Both the position numbers and the translations under genes were made by a program. From NCBI GenBank assembly GCA_017543285.1, contig JAFYGK010000032.1, positions 1 to 64,000 of the forward strand: a DNA stretch of 64,000 nucleotides, given 5' to 3'. Under the pieces are notes generated by a model. The model worked only from the letters and a program-made list of their open reading frames with translations, was not told the DNA's origin and did not search any database. Origin of the DNA: Clostridia bacterium. GTDB taxonomy: Bacteria; Bacillota; Clostridia; Oscillospirales; Acutalibacteraceae. This document shows positions 31,294-39,980 of this stretch, piece by piece (the stretch's first letter is position 1; each line of letters begins with the position of its first letter).

Positions 31294-32718
31294 TTGAAAC
31301 TGATCTATAACGTCAAGGACAAACCCAAATTCGGGCAGCGCATCATTTTTGCGTTCCAGCAGCTGCTCGCCATTATGGCTGCTACTATAGCGGTGCCCGC
31401 TATAGTCGGCAACGGCATGACCCCGTCGGCGGCTCTGTTCGGCGCAGGCGTCGGCACGCTGGTATATCTGCTGTTCACCAAATTCAGAAGCCCGGTTTTC
31501 TTGGGCTCGTCCTTTGCTTTTTTGGGCTCCATGTTCGCGGCCTTTGTGGGAGCCGTATCGGTTCAGGCCGGCTATATCGGTCTTATCATAGGCGCGGGCT
31601 TTGCGGGGCTTGTCTATGTGGTCATAGCCATTGTTGTCAAGTTTGCCGGGGTTAAGTGGATAGACAGGGTCATGCCTGCCGTCGTAATCGGTCCGACGGT
31701 CGCCATAATCGGTCTGTGCCTTGCCTCAAACGCCGTCGGTGACATGATGAAGGGCAACGTCGGCGAGTATGCCGTGCAGCAAACGGTCGTTAACGGTGCT
31801 GTGACAGGCGAAATCAGCGTATTCCTGCCGACAGCCTCTCCCTATATCGCTCTCGTCTGCGCGCTTGTCACCCTGTTTGTCGTAATCCTCAGCTCGGTCT
31901 ACGGCAAAAAAACCATGAAGCTCATTCCGTTCATCATCGGTATCATGGCCGGCTATGCCGTCGCCCTCTGCTTCACGATAATCGGCAACGCTACAGGCAA
32001 CGACGCTCTGAAGGTTATAAATCTCGCTCCGTTCCAGAACCTTCTCACCGACGGACAGGTGACTATCGAAACATTCTTAAGAATCCCGAAATTCACCTTC
32101 CTTGAAGGAGCTTCCGGTCTCGGCCAGATCACCGGCTCCTACATAGCCACAGTAGCGGTAGCGTACATCCCGGTTGCATTCGTCGTTTTCGCGGAACATC
32201 TTGCCGACCATAAGAACCTTTCCTCCATCATCGAGCACGACCTTCTTGAGGATCCCGGTCTTCACCGTTCGCTCCTCGGCGACGGTATCGGTTCCTTTGC
32301 CGGCGCGTTTTTCGGCGGATGCCCCAACACGACATACGGCGAATCCATCGGCTGCGTCGCAATTACAAAGAATGCTTCGGTTTCGACAATAACTCTCACT
32401 GCGTTTTTGACGATGGCAGTCGCCTTCGTATCGCCCTTTGTCGCATTCCTTGAGTCAATACCCAACTGCGTAATGGGCGGCGTCTGCATGACCCTTTACG
32501 GTTTTATCGCCGTATCCGGTCTCAAGATGGTGCAGAAGGTCGATTTCGAGGACAACAGGAATCTGTTTGTCGTTTCTGTTATCCTCATCGCCGGCATCGG
32601 CGGTCTGTCACTCACCTTCGGCAACGTCACCATCACGGAGATAGCCTGTGCGCTCATCCTCGGCATAATCGTTAACGCGGTCGTTTCCATCGGAAAGAAT
32701 AAGAAGAAGGAAAACTGA
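31294..32718 (+). CDS. Nucleobase permease, NCS2 (uracil/xanthine) family
   Basis: 474 residues with about 14 membrane segments. It imports uracil or a related nucleobase by cation symport. Family hallmarks: FAFQQLLAIMAATIAVPAIVG near the N-terminus, PVVIGPTVAIIGLCLASNAV-like loop (here PAVVIGPTVAIIGL), FAEHLADHKNLSSIIEHDLL with the functional Glu/His region, and GCPNTTYGESIG in TM10. The EHLADHKN and NTTYGE forms are typical of uracil-type members, but xanthine is not excluded. I use TTG at 31294 because AGGAGG (31281-31286) stands 7 nt before it and the protein then starts KLIYNVKDKP. Expression is probably controlled by the leader terminator. Confidence 0.9.
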   Translation: MKLIYNVKDKPKFGQRIIFAFQQLLAIMAATIAVPAIVGNGMTPSAALFGAGVGTLVYLLFTKFRSPVFLGSSFAFLGSMFAAFVGAVSVQAGYIGLIIGAGFAGLVYVVIAIVVKFAGVKWIDRVMPAVVIGPTVAIIGLCLASNAVGDMMKGNVGEYAVQQTVVNGAVTGEISVFLPTASPYIALVCALVTLFVVILSSVYGKKTMKLIPFIIGIMAGYAVALCFTIIGNATGNDALKVINLAPFQNLLTDGQVTIETFLRIPKFTFLEGASGLGQITGSYIATVAVAYIPVAFVVFAEHLADHKNLSSIIEHDLLEDPGLHRSLLGDGIGSFAGAFFGGCPNTTYGESIGCVAITKNASVSTITLTAFLTMAVAFVSPFVAFLESIPNCVMGGVCMTLYGFIAVSGLKMVQKVDFEDNRNLFVVSVILIAGIGGLSLTFGNVTITEIACALILGIIVNAVVSIGKNKKKEN

Positions 32719-32761
32719 TCACCGTAAACAGATCGGACAGGCATAAATAAAAGGATAAGCA

Positions 32762-32790
32762 AACCCCGCCGGAGTTTTTTCGGCGGGGTT
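32762..32790. terminator. Terminator between permease and pseudouridine synthase genes
   Basis: AACCCCGCCG (32762-32771) pairs with CGGCGGGGTT (32781-32790). The loop holds T6, with a short AT-rich tail on both sides. Confidence 0.75.
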
Positions 32791-32816
32791 ATATATATTC
32801 TATTTGGAAAAACCAA

Positions 32817-33731
32817 CTAAACCGTCTTGTTGCTTTCGCCTGAAATACAACAATGCGCCGACCCTTCTCCGTACAGCGTTTCAAAAAACAAGTCCGGCAG
32901 CTTTGAGCGAAAGCACATCATTTCTCCTGTCGCCGGATGCTCCAGCCAAGCAAAGCCGCAGTGCAGCAAAAAACGGTCGAAACCGGCTTCAAGGCCGTAC
33001 ATCCAGTCGCCGGTGACCGGATGGCCAAGATGGGCAAAGTGCGCCCTTATCTGATGAGTCCGTCCTGTTTCCAGTCTTATGGACAAAAGTGATCTGCCGG
33101 CGCTGCTCAGCAGGGTATGATAATGGGTCACGGCGTTTTCGCCGTTTTCATCGACCAGGCGCTTTATTCCATAGCCTTCGCATTTGCCGAGAGGCAAATC
33201 TATTGTACCCGCTGGCGGGTCTATTTCTCCTTCGACCACGGCATAGTACTGCTTTTCCACCCTGCCGGCCAGCCGTGCCGCCGCGTGGGCGTGATTAGCC
33301 AGCACAACAACGCCGGAGGTATCCGCGTCAAGACGGTATACGGGACGGAAGGCGCGCTGCCTGCCGAGCGACAGATCATATGCCGCGACGGCGTTGGCGA
33401 GCGTGTCGGAATAATGCCCCTTTGAGGTATGCACCGGCATATGAGCGGGTTTATCTATTACGGTGATGTGTTCATCCTCATAGATTATACCCGGCATGTA
33501 TAAATCGGACATTGCTTCGGCCTTGGGCGGTTTATCGGGGAGATCAAGGGTTATAACGTCGCCCGTCCTGACCTTGTCTATTACGCGTGTATGCACGCCG
33601 TTATTCATAATGCCGTTTTCGACGTGCTTCAATGACACCATCAGCCGGTAGGAAAGACAGCAGTGCCCTCGCAAAAAGACCTTTACGGCGGTATTATCGT
33701 ATTTTTCGGGGACGGTGTAGGTTAATTTCAT
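32817..33731 (-). CDS. RluA-family RNA pseudouridine synthase
   Basis: 304 residues. It isomerises specific uridines in rRNA or tRNA. The catalytic Asp is in PVYRLDADTSGVVVL, a variant of the HRLDxxTSG motif where His is replaced by Tyr. LETGRTHQIRAHFAHLGHPVTGD is the conserved C-terminal signature. The N-terminal region (1-75) is only weakly S4-like. A second, more canonical RluD-type enzyme is encoded at 48492-49409, so this copy probably has a different target. Convergent with the permease gene. Confidence 0.88.
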   Translation of the reverse strand: MKLTYTVPEKYDNTAVKVFLRGHCCLSYRLMVSLKHVENGIMNNGVHTRVIDKVRTGDVITLDLPDKPPKAEAMSDLYMPGIIYEDEHITVIDKPAHMPVHTSKGHYSDTLANAVAAYDLSLGRQRAFRPVYRLDADTSGVVVLANHAHAAARLAGRVEKQYYAVVEGEIDPPAGTIDLPLGKCEGYGIKRLVDENGENAVTHYHTLLSSAGRSLLSIRLETGRTHQIRAHFAHLGHPVTGDWMYGLEAGFDRFLLHCGFAWLEHPATGEMMCFRSKLPDLFFETLYGEGSAHCCISGESNKTV

Positions 33732-33883
33732 ATGTCATAATGCCGCCTCGTGCGGCAAACCGTTGATACCAGGTCAAATCATGCGGTGCCGGGCGGCAAA
33801 TCATTATTTTTCGGCAAAGAATGATTTTAAATCCCGCGCCGCAGCGGATCGCTTAGTTTCATAATGTGACAACGCCGCGGCAG

Positions 33884-34825
33884 TTATTTTTCGCCCAGCA
33901 TCGCCGCGCCGATTATGCCGGCGTCGTTGCCTAATTGCGCCGCAACTATCGCAGGATATTTTATTGCATCGGTATACATCTGGGCATAGGTCTTTTCCCT
34001 GATGCCGCCTATCAGGAACTCTCCTTCGTTTGAGATTCCGCCTCCTATGACTATGGCCTCGGGCTGCAAAACATTGGCGATGTTTGCAAGACCGACCGCG
34101 ACATATTCCCTGAACCTGTCAAGAAGTTCGAGCGTGACCATGTCGCCGGCCCGTGCGGCGTCCATTACGACAATACCGTTCATTTCGCCGCTCTGCCTGG
34201 CCATTTTACTCAGCAGGCTGTCGGGATTTTGTTCCGCCGCTTTTTGAGCCGATCTGACAAGGGCTGAGGCCGAAGCGTACCGCTCAAAGCAGCCGTTTCT
34301 GCCGCAGGAGCACTTTTCGCCGCCGGCGACTATTACCATGTGACCTATTTCGCCTGCGCCGCCGTTGAAGCCGTTGTGTATCCTGCCGCCGATCACTATG
34401 CCGCCGCCGACTCCCGTTCCGAGGGTTACCAGCACCGAGCTCGCGTATTTGCTTGACGCGCCGGCAATGCTTTCGCCGAGCGCGGCGCAGTTGGCGTCGT
34501 TTTCCAGAAAGACCGGCACATCAAAATGCTTCTGAAGCTCCTGTCTGACGGGAACGTGTTTCCAATTAAGATTGTTGGAGAAAATCAGCACTCCGTTTTG
34601 CGAATCGGCAACGCCGGGGCTTCCTATGCCGATGGATTCGATTTCACTGAGAGATACGCTGTTCTGCCGAGCGAATTCCTTTATCAGCTTAGCCATGTCA
34701 GCGATTATTTCGCCGTATGGCCTGCCGACGTTTGTTGCCGTTTTGCCTTTGGCGACGATTTTGCACCTTTCGTCAACAAATCCGATCTTTATCGCGGTGC
34801 CGCCCAAATCAATACCTACTCTCAT
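33884..34825 (-). CDS. ROK-family glucokinase
   Basis: 313 residues. It phosphorylates glucose (or a related hexose) with ATP in the cytosol. The ATP-binding DLGGTAIKIGFV starts at residue 5, the catalytic Asp sits in LENDANCAALGE, and the ROK zinc motif is H-x9-CSCGRNGC (GHMVIVAGGEKCSCGRNGCFE region). GGAGG precedes the ATG. It lies in a - strand series with the flavin reductase and amidohydrolase genes, but spacing (45-104 nt) does not prove an operon. Alternative substrates such as ManNAc or fructose are possible in this family. Confidence 0.88.
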   Translation of the reverse strand: MRVGIDLGGTAIKIGFVDERCKIVAKGKTATNVGRPYGEIIADMAKLIKEFARQNSVSLSEIESIGIGSPGVADSQNGVLIFSNNLNWKHVPVRQELQKHFDVPVFLENDANCAALGESIAGASSKYASSVLVTLGTGVGGGIVIGGRIHNGFNGGAGEIGHMVIVAGGEKCSCGRNGCFERYASASALVRSAQKAAEQNPDSLLSKMARQSGEMNGIVVMDAARAGDMVTLELLDRFREYVAVGLANIANVLQPEAIVIGGGISNEGEFLIGGIREKTYAQMYTDAIKYPAIVAAQLGNDAGIIGAAMLGEK

Positions 34826-34870
34826 TTTGTCCTCCCGTCTGTTCCTGTTTCTTATTATTGCGCGGCGCTT

Positions 34871-35479
34871 TTATCGCAGCCGCGTCTTCATGTTTCTTCT
34901 TTTCAGCGCCTTTTTGGACGCGACCGACCAGCCGAAAAAGCCCAGCCGTTTGCCGGTCTCATAATAGTCTCCGTGGATATAGCTGACGAGATTTGCTTTG
35001 TCCAGACACAGCTTGCCTGAGCCGTCAAAAAGTTCCTCCTTTGCGGCGGCCGAAACGATTTCGGCTATAAACATGTCGTGGGTGCCGAGCTCGATCGTCT
35101 GCTTTACCTTGCAGCCGAGGATGAGGGGGCTTTCGGCTATGCCGACGGCGAAGCTCAGACCGCGGACCTTGGCAGGCGTGAGCGAACAGGAGGCAAACTT
35201 GTCAACGTCGCGGCCTGACTTTACCCCGCAGAAGTCGCACGCGCCGGCAAGCTCGCCGGCGACGAGATTGACGGCAAATTCGCCTGTTTCCTTTATTATA
35301 TCATAGCTGTATCTGCTTTTTCTGACCGATATGGAAACCATCGGCGGTTTTGTGCAGACGGTGCCTGCCCACGCGATGGTGATAATGTTCGGCTTGACGT
35401 CCGGTCTGTCCGACGCACAGGAAACCATTACGACAGGTACCGGTGCGAGCAGCGAAGAAGGCGGAAGTGTTCTGTGCAT
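34871..35479 (-). CDS. Flavin reductase-like FMN-binding protein
   Basis: 202 residues with the flavin reductase-like split-barrel fold: LAPVPVVMVSCA at the N-terminus, IITIAWAGTVCTKPPMVSISVRKSRYSYDII for FMN phosphate and ring contacts, and ETGEFAVNLV. Such proteins reduce flavins or act as electron-transfer partners. GGAGG lies 5 nt before the ATG. The C-terminus is unusually basic (KKALKRRNMKTRLR). Partner unknown. Confidence 0.82.
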   Translation of the reverse strand: MHRTLPPSSLLAPVPVVMVSCASDRPDVKPNIITIAWAGTVCTKPPMVSISVRKSRYSYDIIKETGEFAVNLVAGELAGACDFCGVKSGRDVDKFASCSLTPAKVRGLSFAVGIAESPLILGCKVKQTIELGTHDMFIAEIVSAAAKEELFDGSGKLCLDKANLVSYIHGDYYETGKRLGFFGWSVASKKALKRRNMKTRLR

Positions 35480-35583
35480 AAATCCTCCGGGTTAAAAGCT
35501 TTGAATTATTTCATTACGGAAGCACCGCTAAATCAATCATAATCAGAATAAAGCGAAGGGGTCAAACAGCGCGCCGCTTGATC

Positions 35584-36408
35584 TCAGGGTTTTTGTTTTA
35601 CGTCCGCAGGGCAGAATACCTGTTGCCCCAGCAGCTTCAGAGCGTTGCCGCTGTATATCATATCCAGCTCACTGTCGGACAGCTCCAGCGTATTAAGAAA
35701 GTCTATCTGATCCTCGGCGCTTTGCCACGGCCCGTCGGTGGCAAAAAGGATTTTGCCGGCGCCGTGTTTTTTGATGATCTCTTTTGCGTAGGGCCTCGGG
35801 ACATGCCCGCAGCCGAGTGAAATATCAAAATAGACAGGCTGGCCGCAAAGCGTTTCAAGCACCTCGTCAAAGCTCGCCCAGCCGCCGAAATGCGCCGCGA
35901 TCACCGTCGCGCCGTTGAACCATTCAAGGGCGTTTCTCAGTCTTTTGGGCGAACAATGCCTTCCCAAAAAGCCTACATCGTAGCCGCTGTGGAAGACGGT
36001 TATAAGGCCCAGAGAGGAAATTTTTTCGTAAATGGGCTTCATGCGCGGCTCATCGACATAAAACTCCTGGTAATCAGGGTGAAATTTCACGCCCCTGAGC
36101 CCCATCGCGGCTATGCGTTCCAGCTCATCGAGCGCATCCGGCGCGTCCGGATGCACCGAGCCGAAGGGTATCAGTCTGTCGTTATGTATCGACGCGGCAA
36201 AGTCGTTGACCGAGTGCTGCTGGCGCGCGTTTGTAGCGATGCTCAGCACGACTGAAACGTCGACGCCGCTTTCATCCATACGCCGCAGAAGTCCGTTGAC
36301 CGTGCCGTCATAGGTCGTATTCATGCCTCCCGAGCCGCGGCGCAGCGATTCTATCGCGCGTCCGGCCAATCTGTCGGGAAAACAATGGGTGTGAAAGTCG
36401 ATGATCAT
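35584..36408 (-). CDS. Amidohydrolase-family metal-dependent hydrolase
   Basis: 274 residues, a TIM-barrel of the amidohydrolase-2 / decarboxylase-like group. DFHTHCFP gives the N-terminal HxH metal site, GVKFHPDYQEF and VIAAHFGGW supply later metal or substrate His, and LFATDGPW the final Asp. AAGGAG precedes the ATG. Members hydrolyse or decarboxylate varied carbonyl compounds; the substrate cannot be told from sequence. The gene points toward the flavin reductase gene, separated by about 100 nt. Confidence 0.82.
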   Translation of the reverse strand: MIIDFHTHCFPDRLAGRAIESLRRGSGGMNTTYDGTVNGLLRRMDESGVDVSVVLSIATNARQQHSVNDFAASIHNDRLIPFGSVHPDAPDALDELERIAAMGLRGVKFHPDYQEFYVDEPRMKPIYEKISSLGLITVFHSGYDVGFLGRHCSPKRLRNALEWFNGATVIAAHFGGWASFDEVLETLCGQPVYFDISLGCGHVPRPYAKEIIKKHGAGKILFATDGPWQSAEDQIDFLNTLELSDSELDMIYSGNALKLLGQQVFCPADVKQKP

Positions 36409-36555
36409 GCTTGCTCCTTGATGAACGGCTCAGCGGCTTTTTAAGTCTTGAGCCGATATTGCCGCATTATCTCATTTATGCTATAATTATGCTAATCAAT
36501 ATTATAACCCTTTACCGATTCAAACGCAATTATTTTACATAAAAAGGTGACATTC

Positions 36556-37203
36556 ATGACCAAAAAACAGCTCGCCGACAAAATAACCGACGTTCTTTTC
36601 AATATATATCCTGTTTCCGAGTGTTCGCTTGAGGCTGTTGATCCGGTTCAGCTTATTGTTGCCACACGCCTTTCGGCGCAGTGTACCGATGTGCGAGTCA
36701 ATATGGTGACTCCTGTGCTTTTCGGCAGATTTCCTGACGCCGCGGCTTTGGCGGAAGCGCCGGCCAAGGAGATAGAGGAGTGCATACGCTCCTGCGGACT
36801 CTACAAAACCAAGGCGCGGGATATAAAGAACATGTGCCGCGTCATACGCGATGAGTACGGCGGCGCTCTGCCCGACAATATTGACCTGCTGACAACCCTG
36901 CCCGGAGTCGGCAGAAAGACGGCAAATCTCATAATGGGAGAGGTTTTTCACAAGCCGGCGATAGTTGCCGACACCCACTGCATCCGTATTTCCAACCGTC
37001 TGGGGCTTTGCGACTCCAGGGATCCGCTGAAGGTGGAGAGGCAGCTGCGCGAGGTCATTGATCCGGAAAGGTCACTGGGATTCTGCCATCGCCTTGTGCA
37101 GCACGGCAGAGAGGTCTGCCGTGCAAAAAATCCCAATTGCGCCGGGTGCGCTCTGAGCGTACTGTGTTCAGGATCCGGACACAAAGAAAACGACGGTCAA
37201 TGA
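36556..37203 (+). CDS. nth: Endonuclease III (DNA glycosylase/AP lyase)
   Basis: 215 residues. It removes oxidised pyrimidines from DNA. The helix-hairpin-helix LPGVGRKTANLI holds the catalytic Lys, followed by VADTHCIRISNRLGL with the catalytic Asp. The C-terminal [4Fe-4S] motif is C-x6-C-x2-C-x5-C (CRAKNPNCAGCALSVLC). I take the ATG at 36556 with AAGGTG 7 nt upstream, rather than the GTG at 36547. It is transcribed alone and divergently from the amidohydrolase gene, and a terminator lies 100 nt downstream. Confidence 0.94.
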   Translation: MTKKQLADKITDVLFNIYPVSECSLEAVDPVQLIVATRLSAQCTDVRVNMVTPVLFGRFPDAAALAEAPAKEIEECIRSCGLYKTKARDIKNMCRVIRDEYGGALPDNIDLLTTLPGVGRKTANLIMGEVFHKPAIVADTHCIRISNRLGLCDSRDPLKVERQLREVIDPERSLGFCHRLVQHGREVCRAKNPNCAGCALSVLCSGSGHKENDGQ

Positions 37204-37302
37204 AGGACATTTTAATTTATTATCGCTGTCCGGAATTATGATCAATTTCCCGAACCGGAAATATATTTTTGCAAGATCATCGCCCGAACGACCGATAAAT
37301 CC

Positions 37303-37336
37303 AAGCGCCGAGAAGAGGATTTTCGGCGCTTTTTTC
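37303..37336 (+). terminator. Terminator after nth
   Basis: AAGCGCCGA (37303-37311) pairs with TCGGCGCTT (37323-37331), followed by a T-run. The rest of the 37204-37542 gap contains an AT-rich stretch (37405-37450) that probably holds the promoter of the next gene, but I cannot fix its boxes. Confidence 0.85.
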
Positions 37337-37542
37337 AAAAAACCGTCTATTTATCATAAAGCCGGTGCTTGCCGGGGGAACCGCTTTTCTTTATACAAAT
37401 CGTCAAAAATAATGCTGGACTATTTTTAAAAATATGCTACAATAAGCATAATAAAAGATCATTTTTTATACGTTTTGTTCGGCGCCGCACACCTCTTATG
37501 CATTCTCACGGGCGTTTTTAAAAAACTGTTGGAGTATTCAGC

Positions 37543-39111
37543 ATGTACAAAGTTTTCTTGGCGGATGATGATCCGAAGATTTGCGACGAAATAAAAAGAA
37601 TAAAATGGGATGATACATCCTTCATCTTCGCAGGGGAAGCCCGGGACGGACAAAAAGCCTTTTCCATGATCCAGGGGATCAAACCTGATATTGTCATCGC
37701 AGGCGCCGACATGCAGCGCATGAACGGTCTTGAGCTTGCCGAAGCCCTTAAACATATCATGCCGTGGGTAAAAATCATTCTCATATCCGGACGGGCTGAC
37801 TTTTCTCTGGCGAAAGACGCAATAGCCTTCGGCGTCAGCGATATTCTTGTCAAGCCTGTCGGCGGAGCGGAAATGGTCCTTGCGCTCAACAGGGCTGCCG
37901 AAAGAACAGAAAATGAAAAGCGCGCGCTTTCCGGCATGAACAGCACGAAAAAGTATCTCAGCAAAACGGAAGAGGCCGTCAGAGACAGATTTTTCAGCGA
38001 CCTTGCTCTCGGCGGGATTTCAGCGGCCGAAGCGATGGAATACGCAAAAAGTGTCAATATGGATATTGCCGCGCGGTTCTATGTAATTGCCGTTATAGAA
38101 TTCAGCGTGGAAGGAAGCTACAACGATCTTTCCAATGTGCGCCTGCTTGCGCTTAAAGATATCGACCGTCGGCCGGATGTGCGCCATTTTATCTATTCTG
38201 CATATAAGATCGGCCTGATAGTTATGGGAGACAATGAAGAAACGATTCTTGAAAACGCGATAAGCACGGTGAAAAAAATAAAACGCGACGTGGAAAAAAA
38301 TACCCGTTTTTGCGTCAATACCGGTGTGGGATCGGTTGTGAGCAGCATCGGATTGCTGTCAAAATCCTTTGCGGACGCCGAATTTGACCGAAGAATACAC
38401 GCGCCAAACGGATACGGGCTTGCGGAAATGATAAACGACATAGGCAGGGTCGAGCTGCCCGTCGATCATAAAAGGGTAATCATAGAGGAAACGCTGAAAT
38501 ACGGCAATAAGTCGGATATAAACAGCATTGTCAAGGAATACAGCGTTCCGGTCAACGAATCGGGAATGCAGTCCATAATCTATTTCTGCTACATAATAAT
38601 GGACGTTCTTGTTTCCTGCTCCAAGTATATCACCGAAATCGGCGGAAATCCGGACGAAGTGCTGCCGGACAGAAAGAATCTCGAAAAAATGTTTTATTCC
38701 GCCGACTCGGTCGAGTCGTTCAGAAGGTTTGTTTCCGGCATCCTTACCAAAACCTTTGAGTTCCGCGATTCCAGGACCGACGCCCGATACAGCGGCATAA
38801 TAGCAAAGGCAAAAAAATATATTGATAAGAATTATTCCAATCCGGGAATCAGTCTTCATTCGGTAGCGTATGAGGTTAATATCAGTCCCAACCATTTTTC
38901 GACCATATTCAGCCAGGTGACCGGAACGACCTTTATAGAATATCTTACCTCGGTCAGGATCAAAAGAGCCAAGGAACTGCTCATACAGACCGGAATGAGG
39001 TCGTCAGAAATATCCTTTGCAGTCGGATATAACGATCCGCACTACTTCAGCTTTTTCTTCAAAAAGCATGTCGGCGTAAGCCCGAGGGAGTTCAGGAGCA
39101 AAAATAAATAG
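37543..39111 (+). CDS. YesN/AraC-type response regulator with degenerate receiver
   Basis: 522 residues. N-terminal receiver (1-120): the acidic pair is present in LADDDPKI, as are the Ser switch in LISGRADF and the Lys in ILVKPVGG. However, the phospho-acceptor strand reads PDIVIAGADMQRMNG where active receivers have PDIVITDIxMPxMDG, so Gly replaces the phosphorylated Asp and Gln replaces the Pro. A long middle region (about 130-400) resembles that of YesN-like regulators. Two AraC helix-turn-helix units follow at about 415-520 (SLHSVAYEVNISPNHFSTIFSQVTG and SSEISFAVGYNDPHYFSFFFKKHVG). The usual partner, a YesM-type sensor kinase, and sugar ABC genes are absent nearby. Phosphorylation-independent control is inferred. 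Confidence 0.85.
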   Translation: MYKVFLADDDPKICDEIKRIKWDDTSFIFAGEARDGQKAFSMIQGIKPDIVIAGADMQRMNGLELAEALKHIMPWVKIILISGRADFSLAKDAIAFGVSDILVKPVGGAEMVLALNRAAERTENEKRALSGMNSTKKYLSKTEEAVRDRFFSDLALGGISAAEAMEYAKSVNMDIAARFYVIAVIEFSVEGSYNDLSNVRLLALKDIDRRPDVRHFIYSAYKIGLIVMGDNEETILENAISTVKKIKRDVEKNTRFCVNTGVGSVVSSIGLLSKSFADAEFDRRIHAPNGYGLAEMINDIGRVELPVDHKRVIIEETLKYGNKSDINSIVKEYSVPVNESGMQSIIYFCYIIMDVLVSCSKYITEIGGNPDEVLPDRKNLEKMFYSADSVESFRRFVSGILTKTFEFRDSRTDARYSGIIAKAKKYIDKNYSNPGISLHSVAYEVNISPNHFSTIFSQVTGTTFIEYLTSVRIKRAKELLIQTGMRSSEISFAVGYNDPHYFSFFFKKHVGVSPREFRSKNK

Positions 39112-39118
39112 TTTTGCC

Positions 39119-39158
39119 GAAAAAGCGCGCTTTGTGAAAAAAGCGCGCTTTACCGTTA
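39119..39158. terminator. Probable bidirectional terminator
   Basis: AAAGCGCGC and GCGCGCTTT pair around TTTGTGAAAAAA (39121-39154 region), with A-rich and T-rich flanks, between the convergent regulator and VWA genes. Confidence 0.6.
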
Positions 39159-39209
39159 TTTTTCGGCCCGGTCGGGCAATGCTGATCCGGCGCAGACAGA
39201 AGACGGGCA

Positions 39210-39872
39210 TTACCTTTCCGCTTTTCTGCTGCGGTAGTCTTCGTTTATCGCTTCGCACCAGTCGGCGCTGACCTTTTGTCCTCCACGTATGCTGCCGACC
39301 GCTTTTGCGACAGATTCAAACACCGCAGCGGTGCCTTTGCGATCGGCATGATAATCGACGGCCCGATCCGCTCCGATGCCGAAATGTCTCGCCGTTTCGA
39401 CCGAGTCTATATTCGCGCCGATAAATAGAAATTCCCAGCCGTATTCTTTCTTCTGACGCTCAACCATTTTCCTGACCTGGTCGCCTGTATAGATCCGGCT
39501 GGCGTTTTCCAGCCCGTCGGTGGTTATCACGAACATGGTATGCGACGGAACGTCCTCAGGGCGGGCATATTTGTGTATGTTTCCTATGTGGTTTATTGCG
39601 CTGCCGATGGCGTCAATGAGAGCCGTACAGCCGCGTACCGTATAATCATCGCCGGTCATTTTTTTGATTTCGCTCAGCCTGACCCTGTCGTGCAGCACCT
39701 CGCTGACATTGTCAAACAGGATGGTTGAAACATAGCATTCGCCCTCCTGTCTGCGCTGCTTTTCAATAAGCGAGTTAAAGCCGCCTATGGTATCGCTCTC
39801 CAGCCCTGCCATGGATCCGCTTCTGTCGAGTATGAATACCAGCTCGGTGATGTTGTTGTCCGCATTTCTCAT
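39210..39872 (-). CDS. von Willebrand factor A domain protein
   Basis: 220 residues, essentially one vWA domain. The metal-ion-dependent adhesion site motif DRSGSM is at 15-20 and the later Asp in VITTDGLEN; the conserved Thr appears in TVRGCTALIDAIG. There is no signal peptide, so it is cytosolic. Such stand-alone vWA proteins occur in stress-response (TerY-like) and chaperone/AAA contexts. GGAGG precedes the ATG. Upstream on the same strand is a macrodomain-HTH gene, separated by a 12-bp inverted repeat that looks like a terminator or attenuator. Function unknown; protein-protein scaffolding is the general role of the fold. Confidence 0.85.
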   Translation of the reverse strand: MRNADNNITELVFILDRSGSMAGLESDTIGGFNSLIEKQRRQEGECYVSTILFDNVSEVLHDRVRLSEIKKMTGDDYTVRGCTALIDAIGSAINHIGNIHKYARPEDVPSHTMFVITTDGLENASRIYTGDQVRKMVERQKKEYGWEFLFIGANIDSVETARHFGIGADRAVDYHADRKGTAAVFESVAKAVGSIRGGQKVSADWCEAINEDYRSRKAER

Positions 39873-39892
39873 AATAGTATACCTCCGAAAAA

Positions 39893-39938
39893 ATAATGTG
39901 ATCGTCAGGACCTTTTCCTTACCCTGCGATCACATTAT
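39893..39938 (-). terminator. 12-bp inverted repeat between macrodomain and VWA genes
   Basis: ATAATGTGATCG (39893-39904) and CGATCACATTAT (39927-39938) are perfectly complementary with a 22-nt loop. On the - strand the hairpin is followed by UUUUUU (complement of 39887-39892), so it can act as terminator or attenuator before the VWA gene. It also contains TGTGATCG/CGATCACA half-sites and a TATAAT, so a double role as operator is possible. Confidence 0.65.
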
Positions 39939-39980
39939 AATTCTTTCTGAGGCTCGTTTGGTCGCATGGAAAGCGACAAA

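Noticed and set aside
33739-33757. TGCCGC/GCGGCA hairpin between the RluA-family and ROK kinase genes as terminator
   Set aside because: The stem is short and lacks a U-run.
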